Origin: Acidobacteriota bacterium
Lineage (GTDB): Bacteria; Acidobacteriota; Blastocatellia; RBC074
Assembly (NCBI GenBank): GCA_016710075.1
Contig: JADJLO010000003.1
Location: 1 to 64,000 of the forward strand
Length of the DNA stretch: 64,000 nucleotides
Direction of reading: 5' to 3'
The notes below the pieces were generated by a model. That model did no database searches. It saw only the letters and a list, made by a program, of their open reading frames with translations, and was not told the origin of the DNA. The translations under genes were made by a program, and so were the position numbers. This document shows positions 1 to 11,091 of the stretch, piece by piece; within the stretch, counting starts at the first letter, position 1; each line of letters opens with the position of its first letter.

Positions 1-1340
1 GAGCCGCCGGAAGGCTATCTGGAATGGTTGAAAAAAAACGAGCCGCAGATCATCTTTTGACGCCGGCAAGCTCAAGGACTGGAGCCGATTGGATCAGAAG
101 GCGGGCGAGATCGTTTTCTTGTGACGCGTCGCGTGGCACCGCTGAAGTGACGGCGGAACGCGAAGATCCCAGAAACCCAAACTTGCGTATGAGAAAAGCG
201 GCACCTTGCTGACGAAAGACGGAGCGAAAAAATAATCCTTATGCCCAATATGTGGTCAGCGAAAAAGAGCAAAGTTACGGAGACGAGTTAACCTCTTGTG
301 CGTTGTCGTCTGTACGCGTGTCATGACGGACTGGGAACCGTGCTCAAAGGTGCGCCAAAGGACAAATAGACAGATGACGAAGAGTGCCTGGTTGTTGGAA
401 CACGAAGCAGGAAAGTGGACATGGCCCGCGTGCCGAAATTCACTGCGCAGGTTTATGCTGCGCCGTGAGGTCAAAGCCTGACCCCAGAAACGCAAATCCT
501 CGCGCAACTGTCATTGCCGCGGAATTATTATCGAGCCATTGGCTGCCTTATTCCGCCCGGCGTTATCTCACGGCGAGGGACTAGCGTTGGACCTTCAGCG
601 CACGTCACCTACAACCCTGATCGGCATCAAAGATCGAAAATACCTTGACCGCGCAACCGGGCTGCAATTGCATCGCGGCGCGACGAACATTATGCGTTAC
701 GCGGCCCTCAATCAGAACTATCGGACCAACTGGCGAGCTTTAACGGCTTCATTCCTCGCAGGAAAAGATTTTAAGACCCTGCCTGATCTCTCAAATGCAG
801 ATCGACGTTCCACAGTGACGAGCAATTGTATGCGCTGGCGATCCGTTCTGTTATATTCGCTCAAGCCGCCGCCGAATCCGAACAAGTTCGACGCGCTCGC
901 CCAGCGTCGGGACGAAGGTTTTCAAAGCTGCAGGCTTGCGCCCGGATGCCACCACGCCCCGCCCGCGCCCACGAATAACAAACTCACGCCCGTTGATGGC
1001 TTCCGCGTGCCGCGAACACAAAGAAATACGACATCCTGCCCTCTATCGGCACCTGACCCGCGTCTGGCGTGACGACACGGCGCGGCACGGGCTAATACAA
1101 AGTGCCTTCGCTCAAGGCGTTTGGTATGTCGCGGTCCCGTTTGAACACCAGCGGCTCCGTCGCCACGCTCGAAGACTGGTTCAATCCCGCCAGTCAACGA
1201 AGACGATTACGTGCCGACGAGGGTTCAAAGGGCTACGGCATCAAGCCCACCGCCGCGCGGTGAAGAAACGCACTGAGTTCAGGCCTTGGAATTATCGGCG
1301 GAAGACAAACGTGCGCTGATTGCGTTCCTCAAACGTTGTA
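1..1340 (+). pseudogene. Decayed diheme cytochrome c (first tandem copy, 5' end outside window)
   Basis: Fragments in all three forward frames match, in the same order, the better preserved copy that follows. Examples are a GYLEWLKKNEPQIIF-like segment at the left edge, TGLQLHR...MRYAALNQNY near 655-720, PPPNPNKFDALAQR near 870-905 and a GVWYVAVPFEH-like piece near 1115-1150. The second heme site (about 930-945) is visible as a CxxCH motif with one extra C that shifts the frame. The first heme site near 297-320 is scrambled. There are at least eight indels, so no functional product is expected. The intact family would be periplasmic diheme electron carriers or peroxidase-like cytochromes (family inferred from the two CxxCH sites and the neighbouring copy). 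The start lies upstream of the window. Confidence 0.7.
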
Positions 1341-1362
1341 GAAACGTAGCGATCCATTTCTG

Positions 1363-2884
1363 ATGGGGCTCCTGAAAAATCAAAATCTGAAATTCTATTC
1401 GCTGACCTTCCTGCTGCTTGGTGGCTTTGCACTGTTTTGGTCATCAAAGCAATGCGCGAAACCGCCACAACAAGACTGGCAGCGGCCCAACATTTCCCAA
1501 AACGTGGGTTGACGCCGAAATGGAAGAACCGAAAGTCCCGCTGGCTGACCCTATCAGTTTCGCCCAAACACGTCAGCGCTGACTACTACCGTATGCCGGT
1601 GCGGCCAATTTACAAAAGCTATCCCGTCTATGCGCCGGGCAAAGAGCCGTCCGGTTATCTGGATTGGCTCAAACAACAAGAGCCGGAGATTTTATTTGAT
1701 GCAGCCAAACTGAAGACCGAAGCCGATTGGATCAAGGCCGGTGAGATTGTTTTCGATGCGCCGCTTGGCTCCGGGCCGGTGACCGAAGCAACAGATGAAA
1801 GAACCAACGCGTATTACGAAAAAATTGCCACACCATTAACCAAAGAAGGCATAGACCCTTCTTCCCGTTACGTGATCAGGGAAAAGGGCAAAGTGGAAAT
1901 TGGTGGCGGTGGCTGTGTGAGCTGCCATACACGAGTCATGCCTGATGGTACGGTGATCAAAGGCGCGCAGGGAAACCCCGCTTTTGATCGTTCTTTTGCT
2001 TTCTCGATGGAGCGAGGCAACAACGTGAAAGACTCACAAGACTTTCAGCGATTTCTGTTTGGCGCTCCGTGGATAAAACCTGACCCGCAGGCTGATTTGG
2101 AGCATTTTGTCGCTGGCAGACATCACCGGCAGGCATTATGCGATTCCGCCTGGCGTGCTGGCGCGTCACGGCACAAGTTCTGCCCACCCTGTACAAATCC
2201 CCGACCTCATCGGGGTTAAGAGCGAAATATCTTGACCGCACCGGGCTGCAACTCCACCGTTCCGCTGTTGATAGGATGCGGTACGCGGCCTTGAAATCAA
2301 GGGGCGGACTTTTGCCGAAGTATGGCGACTTCGCCGTATTCGGAAGCGAGTTGCCTGATCCGGCCAAACAAACACGTTACAGCGACGAGTAGCTTATGCG
2401 CTCACGCTCTATCTTTACGCGATCCCGCCGCCCAATCCGAATAAGTTCGACGATCTCGCCCAACGCGGACAGAAGGTTTTCAAGCCAGGCTTGCGCCGGA
2501 TGCCATACGCCGCCGCTTTACACGAACAACTTGCTTCACACCCGTGGACGGCTTCACTGTGCCGCCGGAACACAAAGAAATACGACATCCCGCCGATGTC
2601 TGGGGGGACTTGACCCGCGTTCGGCGCTGACGACACGGCGCGGCACGGGCTATTACAAAGTGCCTTCGCTCAAAGGCGTCTGGTATCGCGGCCCGTTTGA
2701 GCACAACGGCTCCGTCGCCACGCTCGAAGACTGGTTCGATCCGAAGCGGTTAAAGGACGATTACGTGCCGACGGGGTTCAAGGGCTACGGCATCAAGACG
2801 CGCGCAGTGAAAGGGCACGAGTTCGGACTGGAATTATCGCCGGAAGACAAACGCGCGCTGATTGCGTTTCTCAAGACGTTGTAA
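1363..2884 (+). pseudogene. Frameshifted diheme c-type cytochrome (second tandem copy)
   Basis: The ATG at 1363 opens a hydrophobic N-terminus (LLLGGFALFW, then a Cys) that looks like a signal or lipoprotein anchor. A frameshift follows near 1495. The long middle frame (about 1500-2130) holds the first heme motif CVSCH near 1914. The frame shifts again around 2120, 2350, 2480-2570 and 2620. The second heme motif CAGCH (about 2490-2505) and the conserved end (GVWYRGPFEHNGSVATLEDW to LIAFLKTL) are readable. Joined together the pieces give about 500 residues with two heme sites, as in diheme cytochrome c or cytochrome c peroxidase-like proteins. The tandem position after a more decayed paralogue suggests duplication and then loss. 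A poor consensus over two near-identical copies could look the same. Confidence 0.75.
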
Positions 2885-2902
2885 GCAGCCCGAAGGAAGA
2901 CA

Positions 2903-3069
2903 ATGAATGAAACCGAGACGGGTTCGCACTTTCCGTCATTCCCGCCGGGGATGAAATCAACAAGCCACTGGCTGTGGCAAAGATCGTCGGGCTGGCATTG
3001 GTATTGACGCCGATCGGCGTGGTGATATATCTGGCCGGCAGCAAGCGACACGCTCAAGAACTAAATTAG
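2903..3069 (+). pseudogene. Small membrane protein, one frameshift
   Basis: The ATG at 2903 begins MNETETGSHF. One base is missing near 2930 (TTT for TTTT), and the other frame then reads on as VIPAGDEINKPLAVAKIVG and LALVLTPIGVVIYLAGSKR to a TAG at 3067. The reconstructed product has about 55 residues, an acidic or neutral N-terminus and one membrane helix. It starts 18 bp after the cytochrome stop, so it probably belonged to the same transcript. Function is unknown; a small membrane partner of the cytochrome is a guess from position only. Confidence 0.45.
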
Positions 3070-3218
3070 AACAGACAGCATTAGGCCTTCGATGGCCCTT
3101 CGGGGCCTTGCCGCCAAATGTCCGAATGTCGCTTGTTCTGATTTAACCACACTGTCAGAACACGACAGCTAACAATGTATTCACTTTTTTTGAAAACAAT
3201 CTGAAAGAGGAAGCACCC

Positions 3219-4463
3219 GTGAGCATAACCCGGAAACCGCTACAATTTGAACTTCTTTCCCGCCGGCTGCTACTTCGCCAGACGTTGCTTGGCGCGGCGG
3301 GGCTTCCGTTGCTTGGCGCGCCAGTCTCGCTCCTGGCAGCGACAACTCAATGGCCGACGGCAACCCCGCAGTCCGTTGGGTTGGATGCCGCGAAACTGGC
3401 AGCCTTTGACGCGGAAATTGCGAGCGGCCAATTTGGCTACGTGGACAGTCTGTTGGTCATTCGCCATGGCAAAGCGGTTTACGACCGGACGTACAAACAC
3501 GATTACGACAAGATTTATGGCAGGGAAGCCAAAGAGCCGAGTGCTCTGAACCCGCTCAATCACGGCGGGCCATACAATTACTTCAATCCCTGGTGGCATC
3601 CGTTTTATCGGCGCGGTGATTTGCATACGATGCAGTCGGTAACCAAGACCGTGACTTCAGTCGTGATTGGCGTGGCCACGGCGCGCAACGAGTTTCCTGT
3701 CCTCGATACGCCGATGCTGAAATTCTTCGATGAGACGAAAGTGGCACTGGTGGATGAACGCAAGCGGCGCATCACGCTTCGGCATTTGCTGACAATGACC
3801 GCAGGATTGGAATGGCACGAAGACCTCCCTTACAACGACCCGAAGAACTCGTGCAGCCAAATGGAGGCCGGCTTCGACTGGGTGAAGTTCGCGATTGATC
3901 AGCCGATGTCGGAGGAGCCCGGCACACGTTTCAATTACAACAGCGGCGCGACACAATTACTCTCGCACATTTTTCGCGCTGCCACCGGACATGACATCGA
4001 AGAGTATGCCGCCCGGCATCTTTTCACGCCGCTCGGTATTGAAACGTGGTTCTGGAAACGCACGCCCACCGGCCTGGCGGATACCGAAGGCGGATTGTAT
4101 CTGCGACGACATGACCTGGCCAAAATCGCATTCTTGTTTCTGAAGAACGGGAACTGGGCAGGAACGCAGCTTGTCACACCAGAGTGGGTTAAGGAATCTG
4201 TCACGCCTGCGATCAATGTGTCGGCGAACGGCGTGAAATATGGTCTCAAATGGTGGCTTCATCCATACGGCCCTAATGATCCGCGTCTGGTCTGGGCGGG
4301 TTCCGGTTTTGGCGGGCAGTTTCCAATCATCGTCCCGGACTATGATCTCGTCATTGTTGCCAACGGTTGGAATATTCTCGGTGGAAAACAACTTTCCCCC
4401 CGCATCCTCATTGACCGTATGCTCGGAGCAATACACGACCCAATCCCAGGGAAGGCAAAATAG
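3219..4463 (+). CDS. Serine hydrolase of the beta-lactamase (class C / EstB) fold, secreted
   Basis: Predicted exported serine hydrolase of 414 residues. The N-terminus has a twin-arginine-like signal (SRRLLLRQTLLG) and an Ala-rich cleavage region near residue 40. The catalytic S-x-x-K is SVTK at about residues 140-143 (MQSVTKTV), and the second motif Tyr-Asn-Ser lies near 240 in FNYNSGAT. The family's third motif is probably the Gly-rich AGSGFGGQ near residue 365. The family contains penicillin-binding-like peptidases, esterases and amidases, so the substrate cannot be told. The start is GTG at 3219 with GAAAGAGG about 8 bases upstream. The gene is intact although its neighbours on both sides are broken. 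Confidence 0.88.
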   Translation: MSITRKPLQFELLSRRLLLRQTLLGAAGLPLLGAPVSLLAATTQWPTATPQSVGLDAAKLAAFDAEIASGQFGYVDSLLVIRHGKAVYDRTYKHDYDKIYGREAKEPSALNPLNHGGPYNYFNPWWHPFYRRGDLHTMQSVTKTVTSVVIGVATARNEFPVLDTPMLKFFDETKVALVDERKRRITLRHLLTMTAGLEWHEDLPYNDPKNSCSQMEAGFDWVKFAIDQPMSEEPGTRFNYNSGATQLLSHIFRAATGHDIEEYAARHLFTPLGIETWFWKRTPTGLADTEGGLYLRRHDLAKIAFLFLKNGNWAGTQLVTPEWVKESVTPAINVSANGVKYGLKWWLHPYGPNDPRLVWAGSGFGGQFPIIVPDYDLVIVANGWNILGGKQLSPRILIDRMLGAIHDPIPGKAK

Positions 4464-4790
4464 GAAAACCTCACGCGAACAAACTGCAGGGCGGCGCGGT
4501 AGAAGGCGCGCAAAAACAGCTCAACGATCTCAAGGCGTTCATGTTGAGAAAAAGCTGGTGACGATTCACGGCACCGAAGAAGCGCGGCAAAAGCTCCGCT
4601 GGTATCAAAATCACCATCCACATCGGGTTGTGGAGTGGCGAAGAGCAGGGGTATCTGGGTTCGCTGGGCTATGTCAAAAACATTTTGGCGATCCGCGCAC
4701 GATGGAACTCAAATAAGCCGGCTCGTGAATATCTACTTCAATCGTGAATCGGCCAAACCCGTTGAGAAGGTAACAAGTCAGGCGAAATAA
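4464..4790 (+). pseudogene. Remnant of an M28 family aminopeptidase
   Basis: About 4606-4690 encodes ITIHIGLWSGEEQGYLGS and then GYVKN. This is the signature segment of M28 zinc aminopeptidases, in which the two adjacent glutamates serve as general base and metal ligand. One base later the frame shifts to HFGDPRTMELK and stops, and a further frame gives LVNIYFN, close to the usual continuation of the family. The upstream 140 bp are out of frame. The signal region, the first metal-binding part and the C-terminal half are absent, so this is a fragment without function. It directly abuts the stop of the serine hydrolase. Confidence 0.6.
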
Positions 4791-5026
4791 AAAAATGGAC
4801 TGGATATACAGTGGGTTAAGATGGACCCAATTGCAGTCGCCTCGGAAGCAAACATCTCAAAGTCTCACCCGTCATGCCAGCCCTCAGTTTGAAAGCGCAA
4901 TGATGAAGTTTTGAAGTCGTTGGGCGATGTTGTGACACTCGTTTACAGCGGAGTTAATGAGGTGTTCATCGAGGTGAGAATTGCCCTGGAGCAAAAAGCA
5001 GGCTGAGTATGACTTTCGAATGACCT
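4791..5026 (+). other. Non-coding stretch with one coding-like remnant
   Basis: No convincing gene. From 4914 to 5006 one frame reads LGDVVTLVYSGVNEVFIEVR and then LEQKAG with a stop, which has a natural amino-acid mix but no start or ribosome-binding site. I do not recognise it. It may be the tail of a lost gene. Confidence 0.25.
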
Positions 5027-5063
5027 GGCAAGCGGCTATGGTTTATTGCATAGCCCGCTTGCC
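5027..5063 (-). terminator. Hairpin after the DUF2541-like gene
   Basis: Left arm 5027-5040 and right arm 5049-5063 pair over 14 bp with one bulged base around an 8-nt loop. The hairpin begins 13 bp past the stop of the minus-strand gene at 5077. There is no clear U tract, so it may be a terminator or a 3'-stabilising hairpin. Confidence 0.45.
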
Positions 5064-5076
5064 GGAAACTGAAGTC

Positions 5077-5520
5077 CTAGCGCTGACCGTAGAGTCTCAA
5101 TGTCGGTCTGCTTCTTCTTGCCCAATTTCCCTTACCGTACCAAATCTCGACGCTTCTGATCCTGCGCTGGTCGCCGGGAAGGTCGATGGCTCTCGTCCTG
5201 CCGTTAGCCTGGATGCTATCCCGAATCTCGACATTGGTATCGTCGCCGTTTTCGAAGTGGACTACCACTCTTTGAAATTCAATGGCGCCGCCTCTAACTT
5301 CCAATAGAATGGACCGGAACCTCTGATTTGAATTTACGCGGATGTTATCGTGGTCCCTTTGCCCATCCACATGCGACTGGCCTAAATAACTCCAGCGGCC
5401 GCGACCTCGTTCATCCCGCTGACGATTTTGTTCATAACTTTGAGCGTTTGCCACCAGGCTGAAGCTGAAAACTAAGAACAAAAACAGGCTCATCATACGA
5501 AGCGATTTATTTAACGTCAT
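5077..5520 (-). CDS. Small secreted protein, DUF2541-like
   Basis: Product of 147 residues with a Sec signal peptide (MSLFLFLVFSFSLVANAQS) and a mature part of beta type. It contains the pattern GRWSYLGQSHVDG, LLEVRGGAIEFQRVVVHFENG and RSVEIWYGKGNW, which I associate with DUF2541-like secreted proteins. Function is unknown; a periplasmic or extracellular beta-sandwich is likely. The start is the ATG at 5520, because AAGGAG (reverse complement of 5527-5532) lies 6 bases upstream. An in-frame ATG 24 bp further out has no such site. The gene stands alone between a gene remnant and a long intergenic region. Confidence 0.72.
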   Translation of the reverse strand: MTLNKSLRMMSLFLFLVFSFSLVANAQSYEQNRQRDERGRGRWSYLGQSHVDGQRDHDNIRVNSNQRFRSILLEVRGGAIEFQRVVVHFENGDDTNVEIRDSIQANGRTRAIDLPGDQRRIRSVEIWYGKGNWARRSRPTLRLYGQR

Positions 5521-5544
5521 ATTTTTCTCCTTGTGCAGAAACAT

Positions 5545-6131
5545 TCTTAAGTCATAAATAAAGGAGGTTTTCCCGTGTTCGGAGTCGAAACTGAAACTTT
5601 AACTCTGAACACTTAAAACACCTTTTACCGGCTTTTAAACGAGCTGCATATAGTTATTATTTTCTTGTTAATCATTAGTAGAGAATGAACTCTGCAAAGC
5701 CCTCCCCCCTCCTCCCGGGCTTCGGAGACAGAGATAGTAAGCCTCTCTCTGAGTTCCTCACACTTCCAGTAAACTTTTATGTTGTAGGTTGATAATCGAC
5801 CATTGCAGGGAAAATACTGTTCCTTATTGAACCATTTTGAATATTAATGTTATAAAGATTTCAGCGCCTGCGACCCAGCTCGTATGGCAAATTCGCCGGA
5901 TTATTTTGCCGTTAATATCATCAGGACAATCGCAATTCAGGTCAAACGCCTCAAAGCGGCTCTTGATAAAGACTATTTGCTTAAGGTGCTTACTTCATGA
6001 TGCGATTGTCCTGGCCCTCGGCAAAAGAATAATTGCTTATGAATGTGTTACGGTCTCGCGCAGTTTTGGAAGATATACTATCCTGAGACATTCAATCCAT
6101 TCGATATCCGTTACAAGCAAATTGAGGAGTA
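5545..6131. other. Intergenic region of about 590 bp
   Basis: No convincing gene. It is richer in A+T than its surroundings, as expected for a divergent promoter region between 5520 (leftward) and 6132 (rightward). A possible 38-residue ORF runs from ATG 5884 to TGA 6000 (MANSPDYFAVNIIRTIAIQ then VKRLKAALDKDYLLKVLTS) but lacks a ribosome-binding site and is not recognised. GAGGAG at 6124-6129 serves the kinase gene at 6132. Confidence 0.4.
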
Positions 6132-8389
6132 ATGAATCAGGAACTGCTACCCAACCTGAAGCTGTCACATTACCGCATCGTCTCGAAAATTGGCGCGGGC
6201 GGGATGGGCGAAGTCTATCGCGCGCGCGACACGCGCCTCGACCGCGAAGTCGCCATCAAAGTCCTACCTGCTGATTTTGCCAATGACCCCGATAGGCTCA
6301 AACGCTTTGAGCAGGAAGCACGGGCCACAAGCGCGCTCAATCATCCGAACATCCTGACCGTTTATGACATCGGTACGCACGAAGGCGCTCCGTTCATCGT
6401 CGCCGAATTGCTCGACGGTGAAGAACTACGCGCGCAATTGGAAGAAGGCGCGATTGCTCCCAAGAAAGTGATCGAGTACGCGCGGCAAATCGCAGATGGT
6501 CTTGCCGCCGCGCACGAGAAAGGCATCGTCCATCGTGACCTGAAACCCGAAAACCTGTTCATCACGAAAGACGGCGCGTCAAGATTCTGGATTTTGGCTT
6601 GGCGAAGTTGAAGCCGCAGAAGCTTACCGGGGGTGTGGATTCGGAAGGGGAAACGATGAAACCATTGACGAATCCTGGTGTGGTGATGGGGACGGTTGGC
6701 TACGAGTCGCCGGAGCAGGTACGCGGCGAAACTGTAGACCATCGATCCGACTTGTTCAGCTTTGGCTTGATTCTGTTTGAGATGTTGTGTGGCGAACGAG
6801 CCTTTCATCGAGAGACGATGGCGGAAACGATGACGGCGATTCTCAAAGAAGATCCGCCGGAGTTGAGCGAGACGAACGACAAGATTTCGCCCCAGTTGGA
6901 AAAGATTGTGCGGCGCTGTTTGGAAAAGAAACCGGAGCGACGCTTCCATTCGGCGCACGATCTGGGCTTTGCGTTGGAATCTCTTTCCGCCTCATCAACA
7001 ACTTCGGGCAAAAATCTAACGACCTCACGTTTCAGCAATTACCGAAGAAACTGTGAAACCGAAGCGTGCAAATTTGCCAATGCTTTTGGGCGGATTAGGT
7101 GTTGCTGACACTTGGCGTGTTGGCGGGAATTTTCGCTTACGGCTATTTTCGGCAAGCCCCGATGCCAAAATATGAACAGCTCACGTTTCGACGCGGACTT
7201 ATCACACACGCCCGATTTTCTCCCGACGGGCAGACGATTATTTACAGTGCCGAATGGGGCGGCAAACCGGGCGAGATATTTACGACCCGCGGCGGTATCG
7301 GCCAATCGAGGTCGTTGGATTTGAAAGATGCTGACGTTTTATCGGTTTCGTCAACGGGCGAACTGGCAATTCTGATCAAGCGGCAATATCTCGGACAGCT
7401 TACCCACAAAGGCACGCTGGCACGGGTTCGATTCTCGGCGGCACTCCGCGAGAGATTTTGGAAGACGTTCAGGAAGCGGATTGGTCGCCCGATGGCAAGG
7501 AATTAGCGGTAGTTCGGTCAGTTGGCGGAAAAAATCGGCCTCGAATTCCCGATCGGCAAAGTGCTTTTACGAAACGGACGGATACATCAGCCATCCGCGG
7601 ATTTCGCCTAAAGGTGACCGCATCGCCTTTATGAATCACAAACTTCTTTTTGACAATCGCGGAACGGTTGAAGTGGTTGATCTGTCGGGAACGAAAACGG
7701 AGCTGACCGAAGAACTTTGGGGCGTAGAAGGTCTGGCGTGGTCGGCGGAGGGCAGTGAAATTTGGTTCACGGCAAGCAAAATCGGTGAAGCAATGGCAGT
7801 TTACGGCGTATCGCCATCGGTGAAACTCCGTGAGGTGCTTCGCGTCCCGTCGGATTTATGGCTTCACGATATAAACCGCGACGGACGCGTTTTGCTGACC
7901 AGATTCAAACATACAGTAGATTTAGTAGGTTTAGCCCCGGGCGAAACACTCGAACGGAATTTGACCTGGGTGGATGTCGGTTCGATGAATGATCTTTCGC
8001 TGACGGCAAATTTTGGTTTCGCCCGACGGAAAATCGTTTGTATGTGATGCTGATGGAAAACGCTCTGTGTGTTCATTGGACGAAAACACTTCGCCTCGTC
8101 CGATTGTCGGGCTAGGCGAAACAGATATAGTTCGCAATTGGGTAGCGGACAGCCGCTCACTTTACCGTTGCCATATTACGCCCATGAAGCCGGAATGTTG
8201 AAAGTCTCCCGTTTGGACATTGCAACAGGACGCAGAGAACCATTCAAAGAAATAAATATCGCTGACAAAAGCGGAATATTTACCAAGCCTGGAATCGACA
8301 TCACGCCCGACGGAAAGCCATATTTACAGTAACTGCTGCTATTTGATGGATTTGTATTTGGCGGATGGATTGAAGTCGCGAAAAAGTAA
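6132..8389 (+). pseudogene. Ser/Thr protein kinase with TolB/PD40 propeller (kinase A), multiply frameshifted
   Basis: Starts at ATG 6132 after GAGGAG. The PknB-like domain shows GAGGMGEVYRARD, VAIKVLP and HRDLKPEN, and the frame breaks just before DFG (one G missing near 6575). The kinase then resumes with GYESPEQVRGETVDHRSDLF. A second break near 7060 precedes the membrane helix (LLTLGVLAGIFAYGYF at 7099), and the propeller part (FSPDG, WSPDG, ISPKG) is cut near 7430-7480, 8010 and 8170. The last residues (YLMDLYLADGLKSRKK) end at TAA 8387. The full form would be a membrane-anchored kinase with an external propeller sensor, common in Acidobacteriota. At least five indels and no other internal stops mean very recent decay or poor consensus. 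Confidence 0.8.
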
Positions 8390-8400
8390 GAAACCGAATA

Positions 8401-11091
8401 TGGAAACCGGAACGATCATCAACCAATACAAAATCATCTCCGCCACTCGGCAAAGGTGAAACGGGCGAGGTCTGGCGCGCGCGATACGCGGCTCAACCGT
8501 GAAGTCGCTATCAAAGTGCTGCCTGCGGAATTCACCCGTGATGCCGAGCGCGCGCGCCGCTTTGAGCAGGAAGCGCGGGCGACCTGCACTGAATCATCCC
8601 AACATTCTGACGGTTTATGACTTCGGCAATCACGAAGCGCAATCCATCATCTGGTGATGGAATTGCTAGACGGCGAAGAACTGCGCGTGCAACTCGGTCA
8701 GGGCGCATTGCCCGTGCGCAAAGCGATTGAGTACGCACAGCAAATCGCAGCGGGATTGGCCGCCGCGCATGAGAAAGGCATCGTGCATCGTGACCTGAAG
8801 CCCGAAAACCTGTTCGTGACGAAAGACGGGCGCGTCAAGATTCTGGATTTCGGCATGGCCAAGCTCAAGCCACACAAGCTCACCGGCGGCGTGGATTCGG
8901 AAGCGGAAACGATGAAGCCGCTGACGAATCCCGGCGTGGTGATGGGGACGGTAGGGTATATGTCGCCGGAGCAGGTGCGTGGCGCAGAGGTGGATCATCG
9001 CTCGGATATTTTTTCTTTCGGCATCATTCTCCACGAAATGCTGAGTGGGCAGCGGACGTTCGCGGGCGATTCGCTGGTCGAATTGATGAATGCGATTCTC
9101 AAAGAAGATCCGCCGGAGTTGAGCGAGACGAACGCAAAGATTCCGACTGCGCTCGCCAAGCTCGTGCGGCGCTGTTTGGAAAAGAAACCGGAGCGACGGT
9201 TTCATTCGGCCCATGATCTGGGTTTTGCACTGGAAACATTGTCGTCGGCTGGGTACGCCCGCGTCCTCGCGGGCAATTCTGGGCAAGAGGCTTCTTCGAT
9301 TCCAATGGGCGACTTGCAAGGGCAGCACGCGGGGACGCGTGCGTACCCAGGCCGCGTCTGGATGATTATGTCGGTGGTCTTGCTGCTGGGACTGCTGCTG
9401 GCGTTGCCCTTCGCCGTGAAGTATTTGCGCCTGTCGCCGCCCGCTGCGCCGGTGGCTGCGCGTTTTACCATCGCCGCGCCGGAGAAGGCTACGGTCTCCT
9501 CTCGCCAGCGCTTCCCCCGATGGCCGCCATCTGGTTTTCGTTGCGGTCGTCGAAGGCAAGAGCAGTCTCTGGCTGCGTCCGCTGGGTTCGCTCACGGCGC
9601 AACAGCTGCCCAGCACGGAGGGCGTTTCCGGCATCCCTTTCTGGTCACCGGACAGCCGCTCAATTGGTTTCGCTTTCTTCGGGACCGAACTCAGGAAACT
9701 CGATCTCGCGGGCGGTGCGTCACAAACTCTGTGCAAGTTACCGGCAGACGCCATGGGGAATGAGGGCACGTGGAATCGCGACGGGGTCATTCTCTTCTCG
9801 GGCAGTGCAGCGATTTATCGCGTACCGGCGACAGGCGGCGAGCCGGTGCCGACACTGCGCGCAGAACAGCCGGGGCTTTACCGCTTTCCGATCTTCTTAC
9901 CTGACGGTCGCCACTTCCTCGTTCTCACTGCACAGCCGGGAGCGATGGAGCTTCATCTTGCCGCGCTCGATCGCCAAGAGACCACGCCCCTGCTGGCGGC
10001 GGATTCACAGGCGAGCTATGCCAACGGTCATCTGCTTTTTGCGCGCGCAGGCGCCTTGCTCGCCGCGCCTTTCGATGCTGACAGCCTGAAACTCACGGGC
10101 GAGTCTTTCGTGGTCGCGGACAAGGTAAGAGTCTCCCCAACTCCAGCGGGTTCTTTCCGTCTCCGACAACGGCAGCCTGGTCTACGATCCGAACACTCTC
10201 ACCGACACTCGGCAACTGACCTGGCTGGATCGCACGGGCAAGCCGCTCGGCACGGTCGGGCCAGCGGGCGAGTATGAATTTCCCACGCTGTCGCCCGACG
10301 GGAAACGGGTCGCGGTGGGGCGACGTGATCCGCAGACCCGAAACCGGGACATCTACGTGATAGACCTCGCGCGGGGCCTCAGTTCGCGGCTGACCTTCGA
10401 TCCGGGCGAAGATCGCTATCCGGCCTGGTCGTCCGATGGCAGTCGCATCGCCTGGAGCGCCAATCGCGACGGGGCTTATCAGATCTATCAAAAGTTGTCG
10501 AGCGGCGTCGGGCCGGAAGAGGTGCTGCTTAAAGACATCGTTAGCATCTCCCCCACCGGTTGGTCTCCGGATGACCGCTTCCTCGTTTACACGCGGCTTG
10601 ATCCGAAAACGAATTTCGATATTTGGGTGCTGCCGATGGCGGCAGACCGACAGCCCACCGTGTTTTTGCAGACGCCGTTCAGGGAGGGTTTTGGGAGTTT
10701 CTCGCCCGACGGGCGCTGGATCGCTTACCAGTCAGACGATCAGGGAAAACTTGAGGTGAACGTGCAGACCTATCCCGCTTCGGGGGGCAAATGGCAGATC
10801 TCGACCAATTCTGGGAAATTGCCGGTTTGGCGCAGCGATGGCAAGGAGTTGTACTACATTTCCGCGGACGGGAAGATGATGGCAGTAGAGGTAAAGCCGG
10901 GCGGCAGCTTTGAGGCGACCGCGCCCCGGGCGCTGTTTGATCTCGAGCCAGCGCGGGCGCGTCTTGCTGGATTTAACAGCTATGCGGTGACGGCGGCGGG
11001 GGAACGAGTTCTCTTCGTCACGACGCGGGAGGAGGCCGAAAGTCTGCAATTCACCGTCGTGACGAACTGGACGGCGGAGGCGAAGAAATGA
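8401..11091 (+). pseudogene. Ser/Thr protein kinase with TolB/PD40 propeller (kinase B), multiply frameshifted
   Basis: ATG 8401 opens METGTIINQYKIIS, and the frame breaks near 8450, 8580 and 8645. From 8654 the kinase core is continuous: ELLDGEELRVQL, HRDLKPEN, DFGMAKL, GYMSPEQVRG. A linker made of a dispersed palindrome (9250-9349) follows, then a membrane helix (IMSVVLLLGLLLALPFAV) and a propeller (SPDGR, SSDGSRIAWS, SPDDRF, FSPDGRWIAYQS). Two further breaks lie near 9505 and 10130. The reading frame ends at TGA 11089. Kinase A lies 11 bp upstream, and the next kinase start (ATG 11088) overlaps the stop, so these genes were once a tandem array. Conservation between the breaks is high. Confidence 0.82.
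9250..9349. repeat. Dispersed palindrome inside the kinase B coding sequence
   Basis: Left arm 9250-9273 (TGGGTACGCCCGCGTCCTCG...) and right arm 9326-9349 are inverted copies matching at 21 of 24 positions around a 52-bp spacer. The element is read through in the kinase frame and encodes the linker between kinase domain and membrane helix. The same arms occur at 25628-25726 in intergenic DNA. Confidence 0.75.

Noticed and set aside
3219..4463. Beta-lactam resistance gene
   Set aside because: The fold and S-x-x-K motif are shared with esterases and peptidases. Nothing in the sequence shows beta-lactamase specificity.
8666..9790. 374-residue open frame on the minus strand
   Set aside because: Antisense to kinase B, with low-complexity composition and no recognisable motif.
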